NCBI GenBank assembly: GCA_003279585.1
Contig: QCHH01000004.1
Location: 1-64,000 of the forward strand
From: Prochlorococcus sp. AG-402-A08
Lineage (GTDB): Bacteria > Cyanobacteriota > Cyanobacteriia > PCC-6307 > Cyanobiaceae
Direction of reading: 5' to 3'
DNA length: 64,000 nt
Position numbers and translations under genes: made by a program. The notes beneath the pieces were generated by a model. It was not told where the DNA came from. It was given only the letters and a program-made list of their open reading frames with translations, and did not search any database. This document shows positions 34,253-42,382 of the stretch, piece after piece; positions within the stretch are counted from its first letter, which is position 1; every line of letters begins with the position of its first letter.

Positions 34253-34698
34253 ATAAAAATGTAACTATACATTTTTAGCTACTGGAAAAGTTTAATCAAT
34301 CGGTAAATAAATCCATTGACAGTGAATCAAGTACAAAACAGACAAACTTAATAAAAATAAATTTAAATGTTTAAGGTGGCTTGTATTTTCTCTGATATTC
34401 GACAACCAATTGAAGTTGGCACATAGATATCGAACTTTAAAATCCGACTCAAAGGCATCCAATCATCCAAATGCTTCTTATCCAGTTTTCACCAAACAAG
34501 TAATTCCTAGGTTCAAGTGCAAATACTCCCGCTACTAATGAAATTCCTGAAATAGAAAATGTACTGGCATTAAATTAAAGGGCTAAGAATCAAAGCCGTT
34601 TAAAAAAAACTTCATGTTATAAAGTGAAAGGGACATGAAGCCTATCTTCCTATAGGTTTGTGAGATAGCTAATTAGAAGTTTTTTAGAAAGAAACAAG
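34253..34698. other. Gap with a possible gene remnant
   Basis: About 445 bases. On the minus strand, 34363-34574 reads as two protein-like frames, SGISLVAGVFALEPRNYLFG then LDDWMPLSRILKFDIYVPTS, separated by a frameshift and without a start codon. This looks like a decayed gene, but no intact copy is in the window, so I leave it as a note. Confidence 0.3.
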
Positions 34699-34833
34699 AT
34701 GAAAAGAATAAAGCTCAATCAAGAATCTGAGGAAGTCGGAAAAACATATAAAATAATCGCAATATCTTTAACAGTTGTACTAAATATAATTATTTTTACT
34801 TGGTTCTTTCTCATCTCAGGGTTAACCAAATAA
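34699..34833 (+). CDS. 44-residue membrane microprotein
   Basis: MKRIKLNQESEEVGKTYKII then AISLTVVLNIIIFTWFFLIS and GLTK: a charged N-terminus and one clear C-terminal membrane helix (tail-anchored). Not in the track. Function unknown. Confidence 0.6.
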   Translation: MKRIKLNQESEEVGKTYKIIAISLTVVLNIIIFTWFFLISGLTK

Positions 34834-35043
34834 ATTATCTAAAAAAAAAAAAAAATTTCAAATAGGTCTATAATTAGAGTATCCATAAATGAAAGGAAGC
34901 GGGTTAAAAAAACTTAAATCACTCAAAGGATTAGCTTTATATACTTTTATCAGTATATTTTTTACATACAAATCACAAACCAACGAATCATATGAAAATA
35001 CGCGATTTTCTTTTATAGGGTTCAGAAATAATCCACCAAGAAA

Positions 35044-35268
35044 ATGCAAGTAGATCTAAATGAACTAGTGAATTCATACGAAGTCGTTCCCGTATCTCTT
35101 AGTGATCCTTTTAAATCTTTAGTTGCCGAACCTTCCACGATGGAAGTACTTAGATTCATACCCATTATTGCCTTCATTGCTTTAATAATTACAGCTATAT
35201 GGAGACAAGGTAAGAAGTTCCCAGTAAGAGCTATTGGCGATTTAAACAAAGATAGAAAGCAAGATTAA
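35044..35268 (+). CDS. Small membrane protein
   Basis: A 74-residue protein with an acidic N-terminus (MQVDLNELVNSYEVVPVSLS), one helix (FIPIIAFIALIITAIW) and a basic tail. The overlapping minus-strand ORFs at 34858 and 35022 are shadows. Function unknown. Confidence 0.6.
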   Translation: MQVDLNELVNSYEVVPVSLSDPFKSLVAEPSTMEVLRFIPIIAFIALIITAIWRQGKKFPVRAIGDLNKDRKQD

Positions 35269-35360
35269 ATAAATGAAGGGAATTAAGAGATTTTCTTGTA
35301 ATTTCTATTGGTGTAGAGTTTAATAAATTTCATTAAGATCGAATAACAGCTACCTATGGA

Positions 35361-36311
35361 TTAGGGATAAGGTGAGGTATTAGCTAACTCATTCGTCAAC
35401 TCAATTAATTTTTTAGAAATCCCAATCTCTTTCATTGAGTGTCCTGCATTATCGATTACATAAAGTTTTGAAGAGGGCAATGATTTGTTAAGGTCCCATG
35501 CACTTCTCATTGGACAAACCACATCATATCTACCCTGAACAATCGAAACAGGAATATCTTTTAGCTTAGTACTGTTTTTTAAAATAAAATTTTCCTCTAA
35601 AAAAATATTATTAACAAAATAATGACACTCTATACGCGCAAAAGAATCTGAAAAATTATCATTTGCAGCTTTTTTAATGGCTAATTCCTTTGGCATGAGA
35701 AAGCTTGTTGACATTTCCCATCTCGTCCAAGCATGTGCTGCTTTGGCTCTCTCAGATCTATCTTGACTGGTTAATCTCTTATGGAAAGCATTAATCAAAT
35801 CGCTTCTCTCATTTTGCGGAATAACAGACTGATAAAGATCAAATTCTTCAGGAAAAATCTCACTTGCACCTTTTTGATAGAACCAACTTAATTCGTTTTT
35901 TCTGCACAAAAATATACCCCTAAGAGTAAGACTTAAAACTTTTTCTGTGTGTTGAATAGCATAAATCAAGCTCAATGTTGAGCCCCATGAACCCCCAAAA
36001 ACATGCCATGATTCAATTTTTAAGAGTTGTCTTAATTTTTCAATATCTTCAATTAAATGATTTGTCGTGTTTTCTCTTAACTCAGAATGAGGAGAAGATC
36101 TACCACACCCTCTTTGATCAAATTGAACAATATTAAATTTCATTGGGTCAAAATATCTTCTATAGGAAGGACTACTGCCACCCCCGGGACCACCATGAAC
36201 AATCAAGACAGAGGATCCATTTGGATTACCACTTCTTTCCCAGTAGATTGAGTGTAGAGGGCTCACTTTTAATATCCCGTGTTCCTTAGGTTCTATTTCT
36301 GGAAATAACAT
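35361..36311 (-). CDS. pip: Proline iminopeptidase
   Basis: A 316-residue alpha/beta hydrolase. It has LIVHGGPGGGSSPSYRRYF (oxyanion region), FDQRGCGRSSPH, the nucleophile elbow FGGSWGSTLSL, and C-terminal RYDVVCPM and NAGHSMKE holding the Asp and His. These are hallmarks of prolyl aminopeptidases (family S33), which remove N-terminal proline from peptides. Length is normal. Alone on the minus strand. Confidence 0.95.
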   Translation of the reverse strand: MLFPEIEPKEHGILKVSPLHSIYWERSGNPNGSSVLIVHGGPGGGSSPSYRRYFDPMKFNIVQFDQRGCGRSSPHSELRENTTNHLIEDIEKLRQLLKIESWHVFGGSWGSTLSLIYAIQHTEKVLSLTLRGIFLCRKNELSWFYQKGASEIFPEEFDLYQSVIPQNERSDLINAFHKRLTSQDRSERAKAAHAWTRWEMSTSFLMPKELAIKKAANDNFSDSFARIECHYFVNNIFLEENFILKNSTKLKDIPVSIVQGRYDVVCPMRSAWDLNKSLPSSKLYVIDNAGHSMKEIGISKKLIELTNELANTSPYP

Positions 36312-36410
36312 TTTTAATTAAATTCTAGTCTTTTACTTTTGAGACAATTCAATTAACTCAAGCATATATAACCAAATTAGCTATAACGGGTTTTAAAGAG
36401 GAATAGATTA

Positions 36411-36632
36411 ATGCCCAGGAAAAATTGGCTCAAACGCTTTCGCTTAAATATTCATGCACCTGGAACAGGTTTTGCCTTAATGATCTTGGCATTAACACAA
36501 GTACCAGTTGGAATAAAAAATGCAGCTGAAGTTGTTTGTATTGGTCAAACTTCAAATAAGATTTGGAAATCAGAAAAGAATCATGCGGATGCAAATATGC
36601 TTGCAGTTCAAAGATGTAATGGAAGAAATTAA
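36411..36632 (+). CDS. Small protein ending RCNGRN
   Basis: A 73-residue protein with a basic N-terminus, a hydrophobic segment (GTGFALMILALTQVPVGI), then VVCIGQTSNKIWKSEKNH and a terminal VQRCNGRN. The end resembles RKCNGRS of the 7375 protein. Two cysteines, one either side of a polar loop. Function unknown. Confidence 0.6.
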   Translation: MPRKNWLKRFRLNIHAPGTGFALMILALTQVPVGIKNAAEVVCIGQTSNKIWKSEKNHADANMLAVQRCNGRN

Positions 36633-36750
36633 CAGGAATCATGTGTTCGTATTCAAGCAAAATGAGATAAAAACAAAAAAATGTAACGTTGGCCTAGAAC
36701 TTGATTTTTGACACGATAAAAAGGGAGATATTTGGAAATTATTCTTTTTT

Positions 36751-37089
36751 ATGACTTCAGCGCAAAAAATAATCGATCAAGAACTAGCTCAGTTTGGATG
36801 GGTGGAGTCAATAGCGACTAATTCAATAAGTGATTTTAAGTCACCCAATATAGATACTGAAGAACAAACAACTAATGAAAAAGAATCTGATCTCATAGAT
36901 ACATTTATTTGTCATTTGATCTTCTATATAGTTTTTTGCTATTCCCTATTTCTTTATGTTTTTATTGATCTGCGTTTTGGTTACTTTTTAAAAAATAAAG
37001 TAAATACACTATTTAAACTCCAGAAAAATATGAGCTCCCTTCCTTTGTCAGTTCTCATTCCAGTTAACACGGACGAGGCTTGCTCCTAA
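36751..37089 (+). CDS. FICHLIFY membrane protein, member 1
   Basis: A 112-residue protein with an N-terminal soluble part (DQELAQFGWVESIATNSISD) and one helix (FICHLIFYIVFCYSLFLYVF), then IDLRFGYFLKNK. The minus-strand protein at 54012 shares DQEL..FG.VES...NS.SDF and FICHLIFY..FC.SL, so these are paralogs on opposite strands. The His-Cys in the helix may bind a cofactor. Terminator follows. Confidence 0.75.
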   Translation: MTSAQKIIDQELAQFGWVESIATNSISDFKSPNIDTEEQTTNEKESDLIDTFICHLIFYIVFCYSLFLYVFIDLRFGYFLKNKVNTLFKLQKNMSSLPLSVLIPVNTDEACS

Positions 37090-37163
37090 ACAAATTAATT
37101 GGGTATTCCTTACTATCGCACTAACTAAAATAATGTATTTACATAGGATGGAAGTAATTCACT

Positions 37164-37193
37164 AACGGTCTGAGTCTGCACAGACCGTTTTTT
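37164..37193 (+). terminator. Intrinsic terminator
   Basis: AACGGTCTG-agtctgca-CAGACCGTT then TTTTT, a perfect 9-bp stem, about 75 bases after the stop of the FICHLIFY gene. Confidence 0.9.
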
Positions 37194-37201
37194 AATTCTA
37201 A

Positions 37202-37306
37202 ATGCAAAATTTTTTCACCAAAATAGCAAAATATTTTTATGGAATTGAAGTTGGTCAATTCTACGAAGAGCCCATAGGAGACGATTACTTCTATCCAGAT
37301 TGGTAA
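37202..37306 (+). CDS. 34-residue acidic aromatic microprotein
   Basis: MQNFFTKIAKYFYGIEVGQF then YEEPIGDDYFYPDW. A basic start and acidic aromatic end. The antisense track ORF 37139-37330 is less plausible. No paralog seen in the window. Confidence 0.4.
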   Translation: MQNFFTKIAKYFYGIEVGQFYEEPIGDDYFYPDW

Positions 37307-37576
37307 ATAGACGTCAAAGGCGTTTATCATCCTTCATTTCTAGATTTTCATCACCACACAATCATTAGATCATAAAGCAATCAATTCTTTATTTGACTGA
37401 GAAGAACCACAAACAATATTTCTTTAACCTATTAAACTTTAAGCGTAGCCTCTACTCCTATAATTTGTATTCTTTGATTCGTCAATCAACTACTAGTTAA
37501 TTCTACTTGAGTAAAAGCCGAGGTGTATAAATAAAGCAAGATCGATTAGAACATCTATATACCTATATGGAGGGTT

Positions 37577-37741
37577 ATGAAACTAAGAACTCCTTTCAAC
37601 ATAATCAAAAATGCATTAAGTGATATTCGAACAATGCATGACTTCTCTTACATCGTTCCCAATGAAACTAGAGATGAGTTTTGGGACAAAGAATGTAGTA
37701 AGCATCCGACAGCATCTACATGCAAAGTTTATGAGGGCTAA
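37577..37741 (+). CDS. FWDxEC family microprotein, member 2
   Basis: A 54-residue ORF: MKLRTPFNIIKNALSDIRTM, then FSYIVPNETRDEFWDKECSK and HPTASTCKVYEG. Shares FWDxEC....P....C with the 12911 protein. A strong GGAGGG lies before the ATG. Not in the track. Confidence 0.65.
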   Translation: MKLRTPFNIIKNALSDIRTMHDFSYIVPNETRDEFWDKECSKHPTASTCKVYEG

Positions 37742-37801
37742 CAATAAATAACTTTTTGGCAGTTAATAACTGTTCAATCCAAACAAGAATCATATAAGCA
37801 A

Positions 37802-37829
37802 AAAAATAGGCCCTGCTTTGCAGGGCCAT
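37802..37829 (-). terminator. Terminator of the DUF4278-like gene
   Basis: On the minus strand: GGCCCTGC-aaa-GCAGGGCC then TATTTTTT, a perfect 8-bp stem just after the gene at 37848. Confidence 0.85.
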
Positions 37830-37847
37830 ATAAAAAGTGCTAACAAA

Positions 37848-38021
37848 CTAGTGCTGATAGCGATGACCGCGATAAGCCAATTGGCTATTTAGCTCAGACT
37901 TAGCATCGCTTCTGCATGTGTTGTAATGGTTACGCCTGTAGGTCAGCTCAACACAGTCTTTTTTCGCTTTTTGCTCTTTGTGCTGGACATAGTTTTGTCC
38001 ACGATAGAGAAGAGTTGTCAT
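37848..38021 (-). CDS. DUF4278-like small protein, member 2
   Basis: A 57-residue ORF: MTTLLYRGQNYVQHKEQKAK, CVELTYRRNHYNTCRSDAKS, and a terminal LAYRGHRYQH. Same YRG-x-Y units as 21275, with two additional Cys. An extra ATG lies directly upstream (MM start). Not in the track. Confidence 0.75.
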   Translation of the reverse strand: MTTLLYRGQNYVQHKEQKAKKDCVELTYRRNHYNTCRSDAKSELNSQLAYRGHRYQH

Positions 38022-38260
38022 CATCCATACTCCGAATGTTAATTTAAGTCCCCGTTCCTTGGCTTAAATCGAAATGCGGCTCACTATGTAGCGAGTTGAA
38101 CGTTTTGGTAGCGGTTGCTACAAAAAATATTATGTTAGGTCTCGATGGCACGTGTAGTTCAGCTCGATACAAAACTATCTAGTGGTATATACTCAAATTC
38201 CTAAATCCTTTTTGTAACTACCAAACTGAAGGAGAATTCGGATACTTTTTTTAATAAGCT

Positions 38261-38524
38261 TTAAGAGGTTTTCCATAAGGGTTTCTTAGAAACTTCCCAT
38301 TCTGTTTCCACTGCCGACCTCCATAGGTCTCTTGCTTTTTCATAAGTTAGCTTCTCACTTGCATGTAACTGAACATGTGGAGTTATACCGTGTAGGAATC
38401 TGAGCCTGCAGCTTGCGTAGTGAACCCTGATGTATGTAGTTCCTTCTTCATCAGGGTGTTTATCTTTAAAAAATCTCATTGCCCATACTCGATCTTTTTT
38501 CACAAGCCAACTTTCATTTTGCAT
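38261..38524 (-). CDS. DUF1651-like protein, member 2
   Basis: The track starts at a TTG (38530); ATG at 38524 is preferred (MQNESWLVKKDRVWAMRFFK). It shows the DUF1651 order: SWLVKKDRVWAMRF strands, a long loop, and the helix ARDLWRSAVETEW. Its start is two bases past the stop of the upstream WxP-helix gene, so they form an operon. Confidence 0.7.
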   Translation of the reverse strand: MQNESWLVKKDRVWAMRFFKDKHPDEEGTTYIRVHYASCRLRFLHGITPHVQLHASEKLTYEKARDLWRSAVETEWEVSKKPLWKTS

Positions 38525-38526
38525 TA

Positions 38527-38742
38527 TCAATAGGAGCTTGGATTATCTCTTTTATGCTGCCTTGCCTTTGAATGGCAACTATCTGGCGACCAACGATTTT
38601 TAACAACTTCAAGGAAATCACATATAAATTCATCTGGGCAATCAAGTTCCTCCTGTAATTCAGCTAATTCATCAATAAAGAATTCGAATGTTCTACTTAT
38701 TAAACCTGACTTTTGCTTTGGAGACGGAATCCATTTGTCCAT
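38527..38742 (-). CDS. WxP-helix family small protein
   Basis: A 71-residue protein MDKWIPSPKQKSGLISRTFE with FIDELAELQEELDCPDEFIC. Clear paralog of the plus-strand protein at 5814 (ISDELAELQEAL, CPNSFIV). First gene of a two-gene operon with the DUF1651-like gene. Function unknown. Confidence 0.75.
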   Translation of the reverse strand: MDKWIPSPKQKSGLISRTFEFFIDELAELQEELDCPDEFICDFLEVVKNRWSPDSCHSKARQHKRDNPSSY

Positions 38743-38773
38743 AACTACTAAAAAAAATCAACCAAAGTAATAA

Positions 38774-38884
38774 TTAAACTATTACTGAATAACCTATTTG
38801 GTAAACACCTGCTATTAAAAGCAATACAGGAAGGTTTATCAAGACTAAAAGTTTGGCGGCAGTAATCTTATTAATTGCTGTCAT
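38774..38884 (-). CDS. 36-residue membrane microprotein, NLP-LLL family
   Basis: MTAINKITAAKLLVLINLPV then LLLIAGVYQIGYSVIV. It aligns end to end with the 60109 protein (MLAINKTIAAKLIVLWNLPA...), 36 residues each. The single helix may insert in the membrane. A conserved 28-base element lies exactly 98 bases upstream at both loci. Not in the track. Confidence 0.75.
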   Translation of the reverse strand: MTAINKITAAKLLVLINLPVLLLIAGVYQIGYSVIV

Positions 38885-38954
38885 TGCTATAAGTTTTTTT
38901 TAAATTTAGGTCTTTCACTGAGAACATAACCAAGAACTATCTATTCCTAAAGTT

Positions 38955-38982
38955 CGGTTCAGGTAGGGCTAACCAGTTCGGG
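38955..38982 (-). promoter_or_regulatory. Conserved 28-base upstream element, copy A
   Basis: Minus strand: CCCGAACTGGTTAGCCCTAC then CTGAACCG. 26 of 28 bases equal copy B (60011), and the distance to the ATG is 98 bases in both. It may be a promoter, an RNA leader or a protein-binding site. Confidence 0.7.
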
Positions 38983-39056
38983 TACAAAAAGAGGAAATCC
39001 CTCCCAAAACGTGAATTAATTCTAGATAGAGTTAGTTGTGTATTAGGAGAAGATCT

Positions 39057-39262
39057 ATGAAACGCTATTTATTATTTTTCTCCTCGGCTTTATTTTTAAC
39101 AGCTATGAATGCACAAGCCGAAAGTTCTTGTTGATCCTTCAAAACAGTACTTAGGGAAAAGAAAAAATAGAAATGAAAAACATGTCGCAATGCGAGGAAC
39201 AAGGCAAGGAGTACACAAAAAGTTCTGGCATTCCTCCTTACATGTGCTTAATAGGCAAATAA
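39057..39262 (+). pseudogene. Disrupted secreted small protein
   Basis: The first frame gives a signal peptide (MKRYLLFFSSALFLTAMNAQ, then AESSC) and stops at TGA. A second frame continues EKIEMKNMSQCEEQGKEYTK and ends MCLIGK. I recall intact Prochlorococcus proteins with a signal peptide, a KIEM...QCE block and a final C.(V/I)GK, so this is a copy with a stop and frameshift (206 bases, not a multiple of three). The track ORF at 39109 is a third, unrelated frame. Confidence 0.65.
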
Positions 39263-39347
39263 GAAAAAGTATCCGAGAAATTTGCCTTAAAAGAGACAAT
39301 TGGATAATTAACTAGTTGATTTGACTAGTAGACGAATTGAAGGTGAT

Positions 39348-39560
39348 TTAACAACAATCACAATCTTTTTCGCTTGTAATTGCATTTTCTTCAAAAGTAT
39401 CGGCAATATCTCGAAGCATTAGTGCTATAAATGCAGGAGGACATTGGAGATCACTAGCATACTTAGCGTATTGCTGAGCAGTTCCCTGCATTGCGGGAAT
39501 AATTATGTTATCGATTTGATCTTCAGTGGGGGACCACTTCGTTTCACATTTTTCAGTCAT
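39348..39560 (-). CDS. WxP-helix family small protein, distant member
   Basis: A 70-residue protein with CETKWSPTEDQIDNIIIPAM and ASDLQCPPAFIALMLRDIAD. The W.P..E...I start and the (D/R)CP..FI turn place it near 5814 and 38527. It ends DCDCC, a possible metal-binding tail. Function unknown. Confidence 0.65.
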   Translation of the reverse strand: MTEKCETKWSPTEDQIDNIIIPAMQGTAQQYAKYASDLQCPPAFIALMLRDIADTFEENAITSEKDCDCC

Positions 39561-39649
39561 AGTTTGCAGTCACCTAACAACAAAACCATAAATGTATTTT
39601 GAATGGATTCAATGTATTGAGTCCATTAACAACTTGCTCAAGTATTTGA

Positions 39650-39835
39650 TCAAACTACACCTAATTTCATTCCACTTTTCACCTTGGCAAGAATCTTATC
39701 GTCCAAGTCATTGTCTGTTTGAAGAACTAGCCACTCAATTGCACTGAGAATAAAAGCTTTCATTTGCTTCTTAAAAAATTTTTTCAACATCAAAAAAAGT
39801 ATTGGCTTAAATATTAAGAAAAGGAAACTAACCAT
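39650..39835 (-). CDS. Small membrane-associated protein
   Basis: A 61-residue protein with a hydrophobic start (MVSFLFLIFKPILFLMLKKF) and an amphipathic tail (NDLDDKILAKVKSGMKLG). Basic residues flank the helix. Function unknown. Confidence 0.5.
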   Translation of the reverse strand: MVSFLFLIFKPILFLMLKKFFKKQMKAFILSAIEWLVLQTDNDLDDKILAKVKSGMKLGVV

Positions 39836-39883
39836 TTCACTCCAATTTATTCAATATGGTTTTACCTCATATTCTCAAATATT

Positions 39884-39926
39884 GGTGTAACCACCCCAAA
39901 AACTTCGCATTGCACTACAACATCGA
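39884..39926 (+). repeat. Conserved leader shared with 33853-33896
   Basis: Second copy of the GGTGxAACxACCC and TTCGCATT stretch, located 86 bases before the ATG at 39970. Confidence 0.7.
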
Positions 39927-39969
39927 CTTAGTTCGTTGGTTAGATTTACAGAGTATTTAAATTTTTATC

Positions 39970-40062
39970 ATGCTTACTCCATATCACATAATTTTATTCG
40001 CAATCCTTTTTATAGTTAGTTCGGCTTCTATTTTTCAAATGTCTACTGCAGAGCAAAGCTGA
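39970..40062 (+). CDS. 30-residue membrane microprotein
   Basis: MLTPYHIILFAILFIVSSAS then IFQMSTAEQS: one helix. It appears to be the intact relative of the frameshifted 33930 copy. Its TGA overlaps the next ATG (TGATG), a coupled pair. Confidence 0.6.
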   Translation: MLTPYHIILFAILFIVSSASIFQMSTAEQS

Positions 40063-40151
40063 TGACATCATTTTTCATAATTGCTATGGCTGGTTATTTC
40101 TATTTGATGGCCTGCTTATGGAGAGATTTAAGAAGAACCAAAACAAGTTGA
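40062..40151 (+). CDS. 29-residue membrane microprotein
   Basis: MTSFFIIAMAGYFYLMACLW then RDLRRTKTS: one helix with a basic tail, overlapping the preceding stop by one base. The coupling supports both ORFs. Confidence 0.55.
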   Translation: MTSFFIIAMAGYFYLMACLWRDLRRTKTS

Positions 40152-40237
40152 AATTCACTTAATATTTTAATATTGAAAATTGCCTGGTAACTTCAAATAA
40201 GATTCAAAAAAATCTTCTTCATTATCTATCAAAACGC

Positions 40238-40390
40238 ATGAATAGCATTACAAGATTTTCAACTATTGGTATACCCGCGATAATTGGAATGGGAATTGCA
40301 TGGGTTGGTAATCGAATTATTACAAATGAAAAAGGACTCAAAGATCGTGAATTAGAACTTAAGTTTCAACTAAACAACAAATTCGATTGA
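40238..40390 (+). CDS. 50-residue membrane microprotein
   Basis: MNSITRFSTIGIPAIIGMGI then AWVGNRIITNEKGLKDRELE: one Gly-rich helix and a charged helical tail. It ends 26 bases before the HAD hydrolase. Not in the track. Confidence 0.6.
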   Translation: MNSITRFSTIGIPAIIGMGIAWVGNRIITNEKGLKDRELELKFQLNNKFD

Positions 40391-40416
40391 ACATTTTTGA
40401 TTAGAAAAACTCAATA

Positions 40417-41214
40417 ATGAATAATATTGGCCTAATTTTATTTGATATCGATGGGGTTATTCGTGACGTAACCAACAGCTATCGATTAGCTATCCAAGAA
40501 ACTGTAAAATTTTTTAGTGGGTGGAGACCTTCGATAGAAGATATTGATTCTATAAAAAGTGAAGGCTGTTGGAACAATGATTGGGATTTGAGCCTAGAAA
40601 TGATCAATAGACATATACAAAAAAATAATCTTTCTTTTTCAGCTCCGTCTAGAAAAATATTAATTGAATGCTTTGAAAACTTTTATTTTGGTGGAGATCC
40701 AAACGATGACTCTAGTGAATGGTCAGGTTTTATTAAAGATGAAACGTTATTAGTCAAACAAACACTTTTCGAGGAATTAACTCAGCGAAGAATTGGTTGG
40801 GGTTTCCTAAGTGGAGCTGAATTACCATCAGCTAGATTCGTCTTAGAACATAGGCTCGGCTTAGCATCTGCTCCCTTGATTGCAATGGGTGAAGCGCCTG
40901 AAAAACCTGATCCAACAGGATTTATTTCACTATCTTCTAAACTTTCACAAAAACCTTTAGGCCTTTCCAGCCCTCCAATTGCATATATTGGAGATACTGT
41001 TGCAGATGTTAAAACAGTTATAAATGCTCGAAATAAGATCCCTGATCAGAAATTTATCAGTCTCGCTATTGCTCCTCCACATTTACATGTAGATTCAAGT
41101 CGAGAGAAACGTCTCAGATATGAAGCAGAGTTGAGAAAATCTGGTGCAGACTTGATTATTAAATCGATGGACAATTTAAGAAATGAAATTCTAAATTTGT
41201 TCATAAATCCATAG
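40417..41214 (+). CDS. HAD-superfamily hydrolase (subfamily IA, TIGR01548-like)
   Basis: A 265-residue protein with the HAD motifs: LILFDIDGVIRDVTNSY (nucleophile DxDG), GFLSGAE (motif II-like Ser), a Lys-Pro in EKPDPTGF (motif III) and YIGDTVADVKTV (motif IV acids). The size and start match the TIGR01548 group. Likely a phosphatase of a small metabolite; substrate unknown. Confidence 0.88.
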   Translation: MNNIGLILFDIDGVIRDVTNSYRLAIQETVKFFSGWRPSIEDIDSIKSEGCWNNDWDLSLEMINRHIQKNNLSFSAPSRKILIECFENFYFGGDPNDDSSEWSGFIKDETLLVKQTLFEELTQRRIGWGFLSGAELPSARFVLEHRLGLASAPLIAMGEAPEKPDPTGFISLSSKLSQKPLGLSSPPIAYIGDTVADVKTVINARNKIPDQKFISLAIAPPHLHVDSSREKRLRYEAELRKSGADLIIKSMDNLRNEILNLFINP

Positions 41215-41370
41215 ATAATTCAATATCTATTTTTTTATTCTCGCAATTATTCAATTTCCCAAAGAAAAATCAATATAGATAATTACTTAAACTGAATTTG
41301 TTAAAAAGGTGCTTAAAACAATTAGTTAATTATGCGTTATCAATCTTTAGCACGTAACTGCAAAACGAAA

Positions 41371-41655
41371 TCAAGCTGAAACTGCTTCAGCATTAATCAC
41401 ATCATCGCCAGACATGTTTACGTCATCATTATTTAATTTCTTATTTTGAAAAATATAGTAAGCAGCTCCGCCTGCGACTGTTGTTGAGACAATTAATCCA
41501 GAAATAAGTGTAAGTGCAACAAGGCCCCCTATCAGGCCACCTTTCAAACGAAGAAGGTTTGATTTAATTAAAAGAAGTAAAAGTAATGTTGAAGTTGCTT
41601 TTAACGAAGCGAGTCTTAAAGCTGTTAAAGGCCAAAAAGGATTAAAGAAAAACAT
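41371..41655 (-). CDS. Small membrane protein
   Basis: A 94-residue protein with two hydrophobic parts (STLLLLLLIKSNLL and GGLV ALTLISGLIVSTTVAGGA) and an acidic end (DDVNMSGDDVINAEAVSA). Terminal acidic residues would be outside the membrane. Function unknown. Confidence 0.6.
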   Translation of the reverse strand: MFFFNPFWPLTALRLASLKATSTLLLLLLIKSNLLRLKGGLIGGLVALTLISGLIVSTTVAGGAAYYIFQNKKLNNDDVNMSGDDVINAEAVSA

Positions 41656-41738
41656 TTTAAAATTTCTTTCTTCAAATGTAGAGGTTTTTTTAACTTATTG
41701 AGGAAAAAAAATTGGAAAATGGTGAAATTCCTTGTAGT

Positions 41739-41894
41739 TCATTCAGGTGTAACAAAGTCTTTTGCAACTTCTTCGCTCATACATTCAGTTGGATATGAGA
41801 TCACATTCTTTGCTGTGAATCCTGCACCAATGGCGACCACTCCAATCACAAAAATCCATTTTGATCTTTCACTTGAAATAAGTCTGTTAATCAT
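41739..41894 (-). CDS. 51-residue membrane microprotein
   Basis: MINRLISSERSKWIFVIGVV then AIGAGFTAKNVISYPTECMS. It overlaps the upstream gene by eight bases (third gene of the minus operon 42305-41739). The plus-strand track ORF at 41698 is a shadow. Function unknown. Confidence 0.65.
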   Translation of the reverse strand: MINRLISSERSKWIFVIGVVAIGAGFTAKNVISYPTECMSEEVAKDFVTPE

Positions 41895-42093
41895 TTACGA
41901 AAAACCCATTTATTTTTATTCTGTCAAATAGTCTGAGAATTGGGTCAAAAAGATATTGATCAAGAGTTTTATCAGCATTTTGCGAAGTCATTACACAATA
42001 AATAAAGGCCCCCATACAGAGAAGAGTTAATATTTTCGGCCAAAAGTTTTCTGGATAATTCGAATCAGAATTGAATTCATTCTCTTTTCTCAT
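41887..42093 (-). CDS. Small membrane protein
   Basis: The track start at 42102 lies in the upstream gene; ATG at 42093 overlaps the upstream stop as TAATG, giving 68 residues (MRKENEFNSDSNYPENFWPK). One helix ILTLLCMGAFIYCVM. Middle gene of a three-gene operon. Confidence 0.65.
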   Translation of the reverse strand: MRKENEFNSDSNYPENFWPKILTLLCMGAFIYCVMTSQNADKTLDQYLFDPILRLFDRIKINGFFVND

Positions 42094-42305
42094 TATTTCC
42101 AACGTATACGTTCTGGATGATTTTTTTCAATTTTCCTAAGTATCAAAACGACACCCACAAGACTTAATGGACCAATAACAAGAGCAACTTTGAGAAAGGT
42201 TTTTATTAAAGGATCTAAAACCGCAAAACAATTCATCATCTCAACAACTGCCGCCGCCATTACAACCAATAATCTTGAAAGTGAATCTGGAGGAATCAAG
42301 AACAT
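42093..42305 (-). CDS. Small membrane protein
   Basis: A 70-residue protein with helices LLVVMAAAVVEMM and VALVIGPLSLVGVVLIL and a basic tail. First gene of the operon. Function unknown. Confidence 0.65.
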   Translation of the reverse strand: MFLIPPDSLSRLLVVMAAAVVEMMNCFAVLDPLIKTFLKVALVIGPLSLVGVVLILRKIEKNHPERIRWK

Positions 42306-42382
42306 ATCTTCTTACTGATTTACTTGTTGCTTTTATCTTAGTATTAGCTTGAATATAAATATTCAATTTAATTATTTTTCGA

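Noticed and set aside
34858-35249. Two minus-strand ORFs
   Set aside because: Both are shadows of the 35044 gene, which has a membrane helix and matches its neighbours.
37139-37330. 63-codon minus-strand ORF
   Set aside because: It overlaps the terminator at 37164 and is antisense to a more plausible small ORF.
41698-41931. 77-codon plus-strand ORF
   Set aside because: It is antisense to two overlapping minus-strand genes of a coherent three-gene operon.
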